Both the position numbers and the translations under genes were made by a program. A model generated the notes under the pieces. It ran no database searches, was not told the origin of the DNA, and saw only the letters and a program-made list of their open reading frames with translations. Source: JANNSO01 sp964485395 (lineage in GTDB: Bacteria > Spirochaetota > Spirochaetia > Treponematales > UBA12059). From it: DNA of 64,000 bases. Numbering within the stretch: the stretch's first letter is position 1; every line of letters begins with the position of its first letter. The stretch covers positions 1 through 64,000 of the forward strand of contig CAZAJF010000015.1 in the NCBI GenBank assembly GCA_964485395.1, given 5' to 3'. Positions 9,151-17,299 of this stretch are shown here, piece after piece.

Positions 9151-10564
9151 CACGCCGCTGACTTCCGATATCGAGCGCAAGCTCATGTCCGGTCGCGAAT
9201 ACGTCGGCCTCTCGCGCGTGGACGGGCCGCTCGTGTTCGTGCGCAAGACGCATCCCGTGGGTTATCGCGAACTTGTCGAGTGCATCGACGCCGAGGGAAA
9301 AACACGACTTGGAATGGTCCTGGATACAAGCGACGACGTGGTGGTAGCCCAGATTTTCGAAGGCACCCAAGGGCTTACGATGCCCGGTTCCCGGGTACGC
9401 TTCAGCGGCCACCCGCTTACGATCGGCGTGTCGGACGCCATGCTCGGGCGCGTTTTCGACGGCCTAGGGCGCCCCATCGACGGCGGCCCCTTTCCTCCCA
9501 CCCGTGAGGAACGCGACGTGAACGGCCGCCCCATAAACCCCACGGCCCGCGAGTATCCCCGCGACTTCATCCAGACCGGCATCTCCGCCATAGACGGCAT
9601 GAACACGCTGATACGCGGCCAGAAGCTGCCTATCTTCTCGGGAAACGGCCTGCCTCACAACGAGCTGGCTGCGCAGATCGCGAGACAGGCCAAGCTCCGC
9701 GGAGGCTCGAGCGACTTCGCGGTGGTATTCGCGGCCATGGGCGTCAAGCATGACGTGGCGCGCTTCTTCACGAAGTCGTTCGAGGAGACGGGAACTTTAG
9801 ATAACGTCGCCCTGTTCCTGTCCCTGGCCGACGATCCTTCCATCGAGCGGATCATCACGCCGCGCGTCGCCCTGACCCTCGCCGAGCATCTCGCCTACGA
9901 CCGCGGCATGCACGTGCTCGTCATCATGACCGACATGTCCAACTACTGCGAGTCGCTGCGCGAGATATCCACCATACGCGGCGAAATTCCCTCGCGCAAG
10001 GGATATCCGGGATACCTGTACTCGGATCTCGCCGAGCTGTACGAGCGCTCCGGCATGATAAAAGGTTTACAAGGTTCTATTACGCAGCTGCCTATATTGA
10101 CCATGCCCAACGACGACATCTCGCACCCCATCCCCGACCTCTCCGGCTACATAACCGAGGGGCAGATCGTGTTCGAGCGGGGCATGTCCGCCAGGGGCCT
10201 GTATCCGCCCGTCGCCGGGCTCCCGTCGCTCTCGCGCCTCATGAAGGACGGCATCGGCGAAGGCATGACCCGGGGCGACCACCCGCACCTCGCCAGCCAG
10301 CTGTTCGCGGCATACAGTTACGTCAAGGACGCGCGCAACCTTGCGTCGGTGATCGGAGAGGACGAGCTTACCCCGCTGGACCAGGAATACATGGCGTTCG
10401 GCGACCGTTTCGAGAAAACCTTCGTGAATCAAGGCAAGAACGAGGACCGGTCCATCGAGCGGACCCTGGATCTCGGCTGGGAAGCCCTCAAGCTTTTGCC
10501 GCCCGAGGAGCTCCACCGCGTCACCGACGAGGAATTGGAACGATATTATCACGGAGAGAAGTAG
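9143..10564 (+). CDS. atpB: V-type ATP synthase subunit B
   Basis: 473 residues of the non-catalytic nucleotide-binding B subunit. The P-loop position is degenerate (IFSGNGLPHNELAAQI in place of GxxxxGKT), which is diagnostic for B. It alternates with A in the V1 hexamer. The start follows GGAGG at six bases and lies inside the 3' end of atpA. Confidence 0.96.
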   Translation: MRDTPLTSDIERKLMSGREYVGLSRVDGPLVFVRKTHPVGYRELVECIDAEGKTRLGMVLDTSDDVVVAQIFEGTQGLTMPGSRVRFSGHPLTIGVSDAMLGRVFDGLGRPIDGGPFPPTREERDVNGRPINPTAREYPRDFIQTGISAIDGMNTLIRGQKLPIFSGNGLPHNELAAQIARQAKLRGGSSDFAVVFAAMGVKHDVARFFTKSFEETGTLDNVALFLSLADDPSIERIITPRVALTLAEHLAYDRGMHVLVIMTDMSNYCESLREISTIRGEIPSRKGYPGYLYSDLAELYERSGMIKGLQGSITQLPILTMPNDDISHPIPDLSGYITEGQIVFERGMSARGLYPPVAGLPSLSRLMKDGIGEGMTRGDHPHLASQLFAAYSYVKDARNLASVIGEDELTPLDQEYMAFGDRFEKTFVNQGKNEDRSIERTLDLGWEALKLLPPEELHRVTDEELERYYHGEK

Positions 10565-10567
10565 GCG

Positions 10568-11206
10568 ATGAGAAATGTCGCTCCCACGAAGTCCAACCTT
10601 CTCAAGCTCAAGGAGGAACTGTCGTTCGCCAAGCTCGGTCGCGAGCTCCTGGACCAGAAGCGCAGCATTCTCGTAGCTGAGCTCATGACCCTGGTGGATC
10701 AGGCAAGCGCGATGGACGACAGGATGGCCGCGGAATTGGCCATCGCCTTCGCCGCGCTGGAAGACGCGGTCCTGGGCATGGGGAAGCTGAAGGTAGGCTC
10801 GGTGGCCAGCGCAATCGACGTGAAGTCCACCATACGGCTGCGGCAGCGAAAGATCATGGGAGTGGCGGTTCCCGTCGTGGACACTGCGGTACAGGACAAT
10901 AGCCCGTATTACAGCCCCATGGACACGAGCCCCATGCTCGACGCGGCAGCCAAGGAATTCCGGGACGCGCTCAAGCTCATGGGCAAGCTGGCGGAGCTGA
11001 AGGTTTCCATTACGAGGCTGGCGTTCGAGGTAAAACGCACTATAAGAAAAGTTAACGCCCTTGAAAAAATCGCGGTGCCCGAGCTTGAGGAGTCCGTGCG
11101 CTTCGTGCGCGACAGGCTCGAGGAAAACGAGCGGGACACCTTCACCCTCATGAAACTGGTAAAAAACCGCCTCGCGGCGGCCAAAGAGGAGGAAAGCCAG
11201 GGATGA
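10568..11206 (+). CDS. atpD: V-type ATP synthase subunit D (central stalk)
   Basis: 212 residues beginning MRNVAPTKSNLLKLKEEL, the hallmark opening of V-type subunit D, the coiled-coil axle turning inside the A3B3 head. Long N- and C-terminal helices flank a short middle. Three bases separate it from atpB, and its stop overlaps the next ATG, so the following stress-protein gene is coupled to the ATPase. Confidence 0.93.
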   Translation: MRNVAPTKSNLLKLKEELSFAKLGRELLDQKRSILVAELMTLVDQASAMDDRMAAELAIAFAALEDAVLGMGKLKVGSVASAIDVKSTIRLRQRKIMGVAVPVVDTAVQDNSPYYSPMDTSPMLDAAAKEFRDALKLMGKLAELKVSITRLAFEVKRTIRKVNALEKIAVPELEESVRFVRDRLEENERDTFTLMKLVKNRLAAAKEEESQG

Positions 11207-11688
11207 TGCACGCTATCAGGAAAATCCTTGTCTACGTAGACGGCTCGGGCCAGTCCTATGCGGCCGTAAGGCTGGCCATCGTACTGGCCAGATCCATGCA
11301 AGCGGAGCTTTTCGCGCTGTCCGTAGTAAACACGCGCGCCCTCTCGGATCTCGTGCAGGCGCACATATTCCTCGAGTCGGAACGGGAGGAATACCGCCGG
11401 GACCTGGAAGGCGACGTGGAACGCTACATGAACCGCGTCCGAGAGCTCGGGCGCAAAAAAAACGTCGCGATAACCGCGGAAACGGCGACCGGATCGGTTT
11501 CCACCGAGATAAAGAACAAGGCGAACCAGCTGGGCGTGGACCTGCTGGTGCTCGGCGAGGTCGCGGAAGTGCGAAGCCGCCGGGAGGAAATGTCGGACGA
11601 GACGGAGCGGGCCGCGCGCATGGTTTCCTGCTCGGTGCTCATCGCAAAAAACGAGGATCGCATCGACGAGCTGTTCGAAGCGCTCTAA
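11203..11688 (+). CDS. UspA-family protein lacking the usual ATP loop
   Basis: 161 residues with the UspA fold signature: IRKILVYVDGSGQSYAAVRLA at the N-terminus, a charged helix, then DLLVLGEVAEV. The usual G-x2-G-x9-G-S/T nucleotide loop near the C-terminus is absent; that stretch reads EVAEVRSRREEMSDETERA. It therefore probably does not bind ATP in the usual way. It overlaps atpD by ATGATG, placing it in the V-ATPase transcript. A role in sensing energy state is inference. Confidence 0.75.
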   Translation: MMHAIRKILVYVDGSGQSYAAVRLAIVLARSMQAELFALSVVNTRALSDLVQAHIFLESEREEYRRDLEGDVERYMNRVRELGRKKNVAITAETATGSVSTEIKNKANQLGVDLLVLGEVAEVRSRREEMSDETERAARMVSCSVLIAKNEDRIDELFEAL

Positions 11689-11709
11689 AATCGGAGAGAG
11701 GTGATAATT

Positions 11710-12159
11710 ATGTCATTGATTGAATTGATCGACGAGTCCGTGGTCCGGGTGCCGTTGGAGGCCAAGGACAAGGACGGCGCCATTCGGGAACTCGTTGAAG
11801 TGCTGTTCCGGGCGGGCAAGGTATCGGACAAGGCAGAAGTGCAGAAAGCCGTCTTTGCCAGGGAAACGCTGGGCAGCACCGGCCTGACCGACGGCATCGC
11901 CGTACCGCACGGGAAAACGACCGCCGTGGCCGACCTTGCCATAGCCATAGGCATATCGCCCTCAGGCATCGATTTCGAGTCCTTGGACGGAGCCCCGGCG
12001 AGGTTATTCTTTCTTATCGTAGCGCCTCCGGACAAGTCCGGCCCGCACATCGAGGCCCTTTCCGAGATCGCGCGCATGTCGCGTTCCAAGGCTCTGTGCC
12101 GAGCCCTCTCAAACGCGCGCGACGCCGCGGACGTTGTAAGCCTCATGAAGGGCGACTAG
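11710..12159 (+). CDS. PTS EIIA domain protein (fructose/nitrogen type)
   Basis: 149-residue stand-alone EIIA type 2 domain (MSLIELIDESVV start). The phospho-accepting histidine lies in GIAVPHGKT, and GIDFESLDGAPARLFFLIV is a further family segment. There are no EIIB or EIIC genes nearby, so it is more likely a regulatory EIIA (PtsN-like) than a sugar transporter part. The start at 11710 has GAGAGGTG upstream. It is the last gene of the ATPase cluster; its stop abuts the stop of the convergent cyclase gene with no spacer. Confidence 0.85.
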   Translation: MSLIELIDESVVRVPLEAKDKDGAIRELVEVLFRAGKVSDKAEVQKAVFARETLGSTGLTDGIAVPHGKTTAVADLAIAIGISPSGIDFESLDGAPARLFFLIVAPPDKSGPHIEALSEIARMSRSKALCRALSNARDAADVVSLMKGD

Positions 12160-14760
12160 TTACTTGGAACTGAGGTTGGAAACTCCATCCCAGCTTTCGG
12201 GAGGCGGAGTCTGGGCAAAGGCCTGACAGCGCTTGTAATAGGTCTTGCTCGGGCCATCCTCGATATCGATCTTCAAGGCCCGGACAAAACTGCCCAGCGC
12301 CTCCTTCCAGCGCCGTTCCTTGTAAAACGCAAGGCCTTTTTCGTAGTGCGACACAATTTCCTGTTTTTTATCCGGAACGGATCCCGGCAGTTCCAAGAGC
12401 TCGAACACCTTGATAGGCTCGCTCTTGCCAACTACCCGAATCCTGTCCAGCTCGCGGAACGCGAACTTGTCCTTGACGGCCACCCAGGTATTTTCGCTGA
12501 CCATCGTATAGGTTCCGTACACCTTGTTCGCGCCCTCCAGGCGCGAGGCAAGATTCACCGAATCGCCCATCACCGTGTAGTTCATGCGCGTGTGCGAGCC
12601 CATGTTTCCGGCCACCGCAAGACCTGAGTTAAGCCCCATTCGAACCCTCAGCTCGTCCCGCCCCTCTTTCTTCCACGCCTCGCGCATGTGCACGAGAAGG
12701 CGCTGCATTTCCAACGCGGACAGGCATGCAAGATACGGGTGCTCGGGATAATTAAGCGGAGCCCCCCAGAACGCCATGATGGCGTCGCCCTCGTACTTGT
12801 CCACGGTACCGCGATTCTTCATTATATTATCCGTCATCTCGGACAGATACTCGTTGAGCAGTTGCACGAGCCCCTCTGCGCTGAGTTTTTCGGAGATGGA
12901 CGAAAAGCCCTGAACATCGGAAAAAAATGTTGTTATGGTACAGGACTGGCCGCCCAGCTTGAGCGCATCGGGGTTGGCGATGATCTGGTCGATTACTTCC
13001 TTGGACAGGTATTTGGAGAAAGCGCCTTGTATGTACTGCCTGTTCTCCTCCTCACCGGCGAACTTGGTTACCATGAGAAGCGCGGACGGCAGGATGAAGG
13101 CCAGGTTGAGGCTTACCTGGTCCAGCCACAGATAGGCCTTGGAAAATAACAGGATTATCACTGCGTTAACGACCACGAAGGCGATTCCCATCGCAGCGTA
13201 CGAAACCTTGGCCTTGCGGTCGTGGATGAACAGGGCCAAGGACGAGGCAAGGGCGACTATCGCGATGTACTCTATATAATCGGGCACCTCGCGGATAAAC
13301 CGACCGCGCGCCAGCGTGTTTATGGCCGTCGGGTAGGAGCCCACCATCCAGTAATTATTTGATAACGGCGTTACCCCTTCATCCTGGGTGCCGCTGGCCG
13401 TCAGCCCCATCACGGCCACGGAATCGAAGAGGTACTCCACCTTGGTCTTGACCTCTATCAGCGTCAGGAGGTCCCGGAACGACTGGATATTGGCTTCGTC
13501 CACCGTTTGGCCGGCTTCCTTGGCGGCGAGCGCGGCGTTCAGTTCAGCCTGGGTCTTGTCCGTGTAGCCCTGGATTACGGTCTTATACTCGCCCAGTATC
13601 CTACGGTATTCAAGCCTTAGGGGAAAGCGCTTTGCGAAATCGGGTTCCGCGAGGATGGCGCCTCTCAGGCTTTCCAACTTTTCGCCCAGCTCCATCCTGG
13701 TGCCGTTGCCGGAAGCCATGTCCTTGAGCATCAGCTGCATGTCGAATTGCTCGGCGTAGCCCGCGTACTCGATAAGCGAATACGCGGGTACCGAGCGGGC
13801 GGTCTCGTCGAAGCTGCCCATCCAGTCGAAGAATATCGCGCCTTGCGCGTTTATGGGAATGGCAATGTCCGCTCTCTTGCCCGTTGCCGGATGCACGGCG
13901 TTTTTTATGACGATGGATTTCCCCGGTTCCACCGTCAGGGAACGGATGTCCACGCCGCACATCCGCAAAAAAGTAACGAGGCTCAAATGAAAATATAACC
14001 TGTCGCCGTAGACGCGGACAAGACGCACGCGCCTGTGCGACCCGTCCAGGTCGGGGTCGTTATCCACGAAGCCGAAAGCGGCAGAGGCGTTCATGAGCTC
14101 GGGTATGGGATAGTTGATGGCCACACGGTCGGAATCGGCCAAGGCTCGAAATTGTTTTTCATGGCCGGAAGGCAAAGGCAAGGATGCTTTTTCCGTAAAC
14201 CGGGAAATCGCGGCGGCTTTCGCGGAAGCTGCCTCGGGACTCAAGCTCAAGCCGCTCTGAACTTTGGCGAAGGAAAACGGCATTACCACGCGCCCCAGGC
14301 TCTCCGTCGCCGAGGCAAGATCGCGGTCGTTGTCGATCATCACGGAATAGAGGTCGTCGGGCTTCAGTTCGCCGCCCGAGGACAGCGTGGAGCGCAGCGT
14401 CTCAAAGCCGTCGAGATTGAGGAACGCAGGAGAGGCGTCCATGAACTGAAAGTCGAAAACGAGGTTGGCGAGACCGAGCGCCTCGAGCTGGCGAATAACG
14501 TGCGCGTAGTAATATCGCGGCCATGGGTAAACGCCGATGGTGGACACGCTGGCATCGTCCACGTTGAGCAGCACAAGATCGGGCAAAGGCTGAGCCTTGG
14601 GCTTCAACTTGAAGCGCAGGTCGTAGAACACGTATTCCAGGCGATGATGCGCGGACGTCAGCGAAAACAATATGATAATGCCGGACATTATCATCGCGGT
14701 AAGAAGAGCGCCAGGTGCGCCTTTCGTCAATGCGCCCAGGCGGGCTAATAGCTTTTTCAC
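12160..14760 (-). CDS. CHASE2-domain class III adenylate cyclase
   Basis: 866 residues. Order: one membrane helix (about 15-37), a large extracytoplasmic CHASE2 sensor (to about 490), three membrane helices (about 495-570), a class III cyclase domain (about 610-780) and a helical, TPR-like tail. Metal aspartates are in FFSDVQGFS and KYEGDAIMAFWG. The lysine of VDKYEGD and the MGDSVNLASRLEG segment suit ATP rather than GTP. GTG start with GGGGAG at six bases. Last gene of a minus-strand cluster of envelope genes including a FecR-domain protein. It should make cAMP in response to a periplasmic signal. Confidence 0.9.
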   Translation of the reverse strand: MKKLLARLGALTKGAPGALLTAMIMSGIIILFSLTSAHHRLEYVFYDLRFKLKPKAQPLPDLVLLNVDDASVSTIGVYPWPRYYYAHVIRQLEALGLANLVFDFQFMDASPAFLNLDGFETLRSTLSSGGELKPDDLYSVMIDNDRDLASATESLGRVVMPFSFAKVQSGLSLSPEAASAKAAAISRFTEKASLPLPSGHEKQFRALADSDRVAINYPIPELMNASAAFGFVDNDPDLDGSHRRVRLVRVYGDRLYFHLSLVTFLRMCGVDIRSLTVEPGKSIVIKNAVHPATGKRADIAIPINAQGAIFFDWMGSFDETARSVPAYSLIEYAGYAEQFDMQLMLKDMASGNGTRMELGEKLESLRGAILAEPDFAKRFPLRLEYRRILGEYKTVIQGYTDKTQAELNAALAAKEAGQTVDEANIQSFRDLLTLIEVKTKVEYLFDSVAVMGLTASGTQDEGVTPLSNNYWMVGSYPTAINTLARGRFIREVPDYIEYIAIVALASSLALFIHDRKAKVSYAAMGIAFVVVNAVIILLFSKAYLWLDQVSLNLAFILPSALLMVTKFAGEEENRQYIQGAFSKYLSKEVIDQIIANPDALKLGGQSCTITTFFSDVQGFSSISEKLSAEGLVQLLNEYLSEMTDNIMKNRGTVDKYEGDAIMAFWGAPLNYPEHPYLACLSALEMQRLLVHMREAWKKEGRDELRVRMGLNSGLAVAGNMGSHTRMNYTVMGDSVNLASRLEGANKVYGTYTMVSENTWVAVKDKFAFRELDRIRVVGKSEPIKVFELLELPGSVPDKKQEIVSHYEKGLAFYKERRWKEALGSFVRALKIDIEDGPSKTYYKRCQAFAQTPPPESWDGVSNLSSK

Positions 14761-14818
14761 GCGCGACTCCCCAAGCTTGAAATGAAATCGGTCGGATATT
14801 TTTCGCCGGGCTTCGACC

Positions 14819-16129
14819 TTACAAGGAAAGGCTGAGACCTCCGGACACCATGAAGCGGATCGTCTCGCCGGCGGGGAACGCAGCTCCCGGCAGAAAGACG
14901 CCCGAGTTCAAGGAGAAGCTGACGTCTCCGAAGGGAGCCCATTGCGCGGAAAGGTCGATTCCGTGGCCGAGGTCCAGGGATCCCAACGGGGCCTCGCCTT
15001 CGTTTACGACACCCGCCTTGGCATACTTCATGTAATAAAAATATTTCACGCCTACCGTCGTATTGCGGATACCCGGGGACGCGGATTCCAGCGGCATGAA
15101 GCTGAACGCCGCCTGGGCTATCTGTATATTGCCGAAGTGCGGCCTGAAAGCCGCGCCCGAGGCCAGCTGACCGAAAGCCTGGAAGGCGGTGTCGCCGCCT
15201 GCGGAGTTGCCCAGGGATCCTTGAGCGCTGGATCTGTCCGCGTCCCCGGAAGCCAGGGAATAACGCAGGCCGACGCTCGGCGAGGTTTTTGCCTTGAACA
15301 CGATCTGATACGAGCACGTGCCGCCGAACGCCTTGATAGCGGCGCTCGATGTGGCTAAAGGGCTGGTGCCGTTCTGAATATACCATTCGAGCAGGTAATC
15401 TCCGCCGAGCGCGAGGCCTTTGGCCTGAAGCCCCGAGTACCAGCTCGTATACAGCTGGGATACGTCGAGGCCGAAGTCGCCTTGGTACAAGCCCAGCAGC
15501 GAAAGCTCATGGCCCAAGACGACGACCCCCGCGGAATAGGCGGCAAAATAGCGGTGGGCGCCGTTTTCATAGTCCCAGGAACCCATGCCATAGGTGGAAA
15601 AATCGATTTTCTGAAGACCGGTATAAAAGCCGAAGGCCTTTATGGCCACGACGGGCAAGGACAGCTGAAACTCTATGCCGTCGCCGTTTCCGGCGAGAAC
15701 GAGACCCGAACCCAGCAAGAAAGGCTTCCTGCCGATGGACAGGGTAAACCCGGCCTCGGGAATCGCTGACTGCAGGTAGACGCTGTTGAGCTCCCATAGA
15801 TTGACGAAGCTTGCCCCCGGCTCCTGGGGCGGCAGGATCGTGTATAACAAAGTATCACGGATTCTGGCGTAGAGCTGCCATTGCCCCGGAAGGCTCAATC
15901 GGGCCCAGGCATTGCCGCTGGCTATCGCGGCCAGGGTTCCGGATCCGCCGGAATATTCATAGAGGGCTACCGGCGAGACGGTGGCGCCCCAATCCAGAAG
16001 CCAGGGAGCCTTTGGAGGCGGCGGCACCAAAAAATTCTCGTCGGCGGGCACCGTTTGGGCATTAAGAAAAATAAACCCTGAAAAAATCGCGACGAGCAGT
16101 AAAGCCGGGCGGAAGATCTTACGCATCAT
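14819..16129 (-). CDS. Predicted outer-membrane beta-barrel protein
   Basis: 436 residues with a signal peptide (MMRKIFRPALLLVAIFSGF ending in NAQ) and a mature part rich in alternating polar/apolar strands, Gly, Ser, Tyr and Trp, finishing VSGGLSLSL. This looks like a beta-barrel of unknown cargo. Its ATGATG start overlaps the stop of the upstream small exported protein, so the two are coupled. The longer frame upstream (to 16264) lies inside that gene and is not used. I recognise no specific family. Confidence 0.7.
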   Translation of the reverse strand: MMRKIFRPALLLVAIFSGFIFLNAQTVPADENFLVPPPPKAPWLLDWGATVSPVALYEYSGGSGTLAAIASGNAWARLSLPGQWQLYARIRDTLLYTILPPQEPGASFVNLWELNSVYLQSAIPEAGFTLSIGRKPFLLGSGLVLAGNGDGIEFQLSLPVVAIKAFGFYTGLQKIDFSTYGMGSWDYENGAHRYFAAYSAGVVVLGHELSLLGLYQGDFGLDVSQLYTSWYSGLQAKGLALGGDYLLEWYIQNGTSPLATSSAAIKAFGGTCSYQIVFKAKTSPSVGLRYSLASGDADRSSAQGSLGNSAGGDTAFQAFGQLASGAAFRPHFGNIQIAQAAFSFMPLESASPGIRNTTVGVKYFYYMKYAKAGVVNEGEAPLGSLDLGHGIDLSAQWAPFGDVSFSLNSGVFLPGAAFPAGETIRFMVSGGLSLSL

Positions 16130-16560
16130 TGGGTTACGCCATATTTCATGCTTACGGCGGAAACGAAATCCATCAGGTCCAGGCCGCTCATCACATCGCC
16201 GCCCGAGCTTACGGAGCTGAAAATGCCATCCACCACGAAAGCGCGAAACGCGTAGCGTTCCCAAGGAATCAGCAGAAAAAAGAGAGAAGACCGAACCTTG
16301 AGGCTTTTAGCGGCCACGAACGCAGCCTTCGCCTTCGTAAGCTTCTGGGCATCCTTATATTTTGCCAGGGCTTTTTCAAGCCTTAGGGCCAAATCTAAAT
16401 CTTCGGGGAACGCGTCGACGAACGCCTGGCTCATGGCCTTTAAATCCGCGACGGTGCAGGCAGCCTTGTCGCCGATCGCAACGACCGCCTCAAGGCTCTG
16501 CGCTGAAACGAGGGCAGAGCCCAAACTGAAAAAAAGGGCGATGAGCGGCAACTTTATCAT
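16126..16560 (-). CDS. Small exported protein of unknown function
   Basis: 144 residues with a clear signal peptide (MIKLPLIALFFSLGSALVSA). The mature part is helical (KALAKYKDAQKLTKAKAAF) with one hydrophobic stretch (LFFLLIPWERYAFRAFVV) that could be a membrane anchor. It lies ten bases after the FecR-like gene and overlaps the barrel gene, so it is inside the operon. Family not recognised. Confidence 0.65.
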   Translation of the reverse strand: MIKLPLIALFFSLGSALVSAQSLEAVVAIGDKAACTVADLKAMSQAFVDAFPEDLDLALRLEKALAKYKDAQKLTKAKAAFVAAKSLKVRSSLFFLLIPWERYAFRAFVVDGIFSSVSSGGDVMSGLDLMDFVSAVSMKYGVTQ

Positions 16561-16570
16561 GCTGTTCCTT

Positions 16571-17287
16571 TCACGGAAACTCTACGGTAATATTCACGGT
16601 ACCGGTGGTGGGCGCGTCCAGAACCAGTGCGACTATTTCGGTGATGGCCGCGGCCACGTTTCCCGCGACGTCCGCGATTGCCGTTTCTTCGGGCGGGGCG
16701 AACGCGGCAACGGCGCTCTGGGTCGCAACTTCCTGGTTGACCTGCAAGGTAACCTGCGGAGGGGTCGCGCTGACCGGCTGCTCGTAATTCCTGCCCGCCG
16801 CCACCGGCCTGGCCGCGCTGTGGTTTGACCGTACCGAAACGATTCCCGAGCTTACGCTGATGCCCATGCCCCGCTCTCCGGAGTAGCTTACCGTATGAGT
16901 CGTACCGCGCACGCTGGACGTACCCACGGGCGTCGTTACCGTAAAGTTGGTCTTGAGCCCCTGAATCTGCTTGACGCTGGAAACAACCGTGCCGCTTTTC
17001 AAGGCCACCGCCGCACTGGAATTGGTATCAGTCTTGGCTATGCCGGAGAGCTTGGCCGTAGTAAGCGACTTGAAGGTAAGGCTCCCGTTATTCACGGCTA
17101 TGGTAAGCTCCGAATTGGCTCCCGTTACGATGGTGGCGTCGTCTTTAAGCTTCATGCCTACCGTTACCGGTTGCAGCTTGCCTGAGACAAGTACGCCTAC
17201 GACGCCTTTAACGGCGGTAGCGGTAACTTCGGCGAAGAGTAAGGAAGCAATAAAAACACATAAAATAAAAGATACAAGCTTTTTCAT
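16571..17287 (-). CDS. Exported FecR-domain protein
   Basis: 238 residues: signal peptide (MKKLVSFILCVFIASLLFA), then a FecR domain at about 25-150. Family features are VTVGMKLKDDATIVTGANSE, NNGSLTFKSLTTAKLSG and FTVTTPVGTSSVRGTT. There is no FecI-type sigma factor or TonB receptor nearby. FecR domains in this setting usually act as periplasmic ligand-binding modules and recur near CHASE2 cyclases. Good ribosome site AAGGAAGG. Twelve bases after the giant lipoprotein. Confidence 0.85.
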   Translation of the reverse strand: MKKLVSFILCVFIASLLFAEVTATAVKGVVGVLVSGKLQPVTVGMKLKDDATIVTGANSELTIAVNNGSLTFKSLTTAKLSGIAKTDTNSSAAVALKSGTVVSSVKQIQGLKTNFTVTTPVGTSSVRGTTHTVSYSGERGMGISVSSGIVSVRSNHSAARPVAAGRNYEQPVSATPPQVTLQVNQEVATQSAVAAFAPPEETAIADVAGNVAAAITEIVALVLDAPTTGTVNITVEFP

Positions 17288-17299
17288 ATGAACCTTCCT

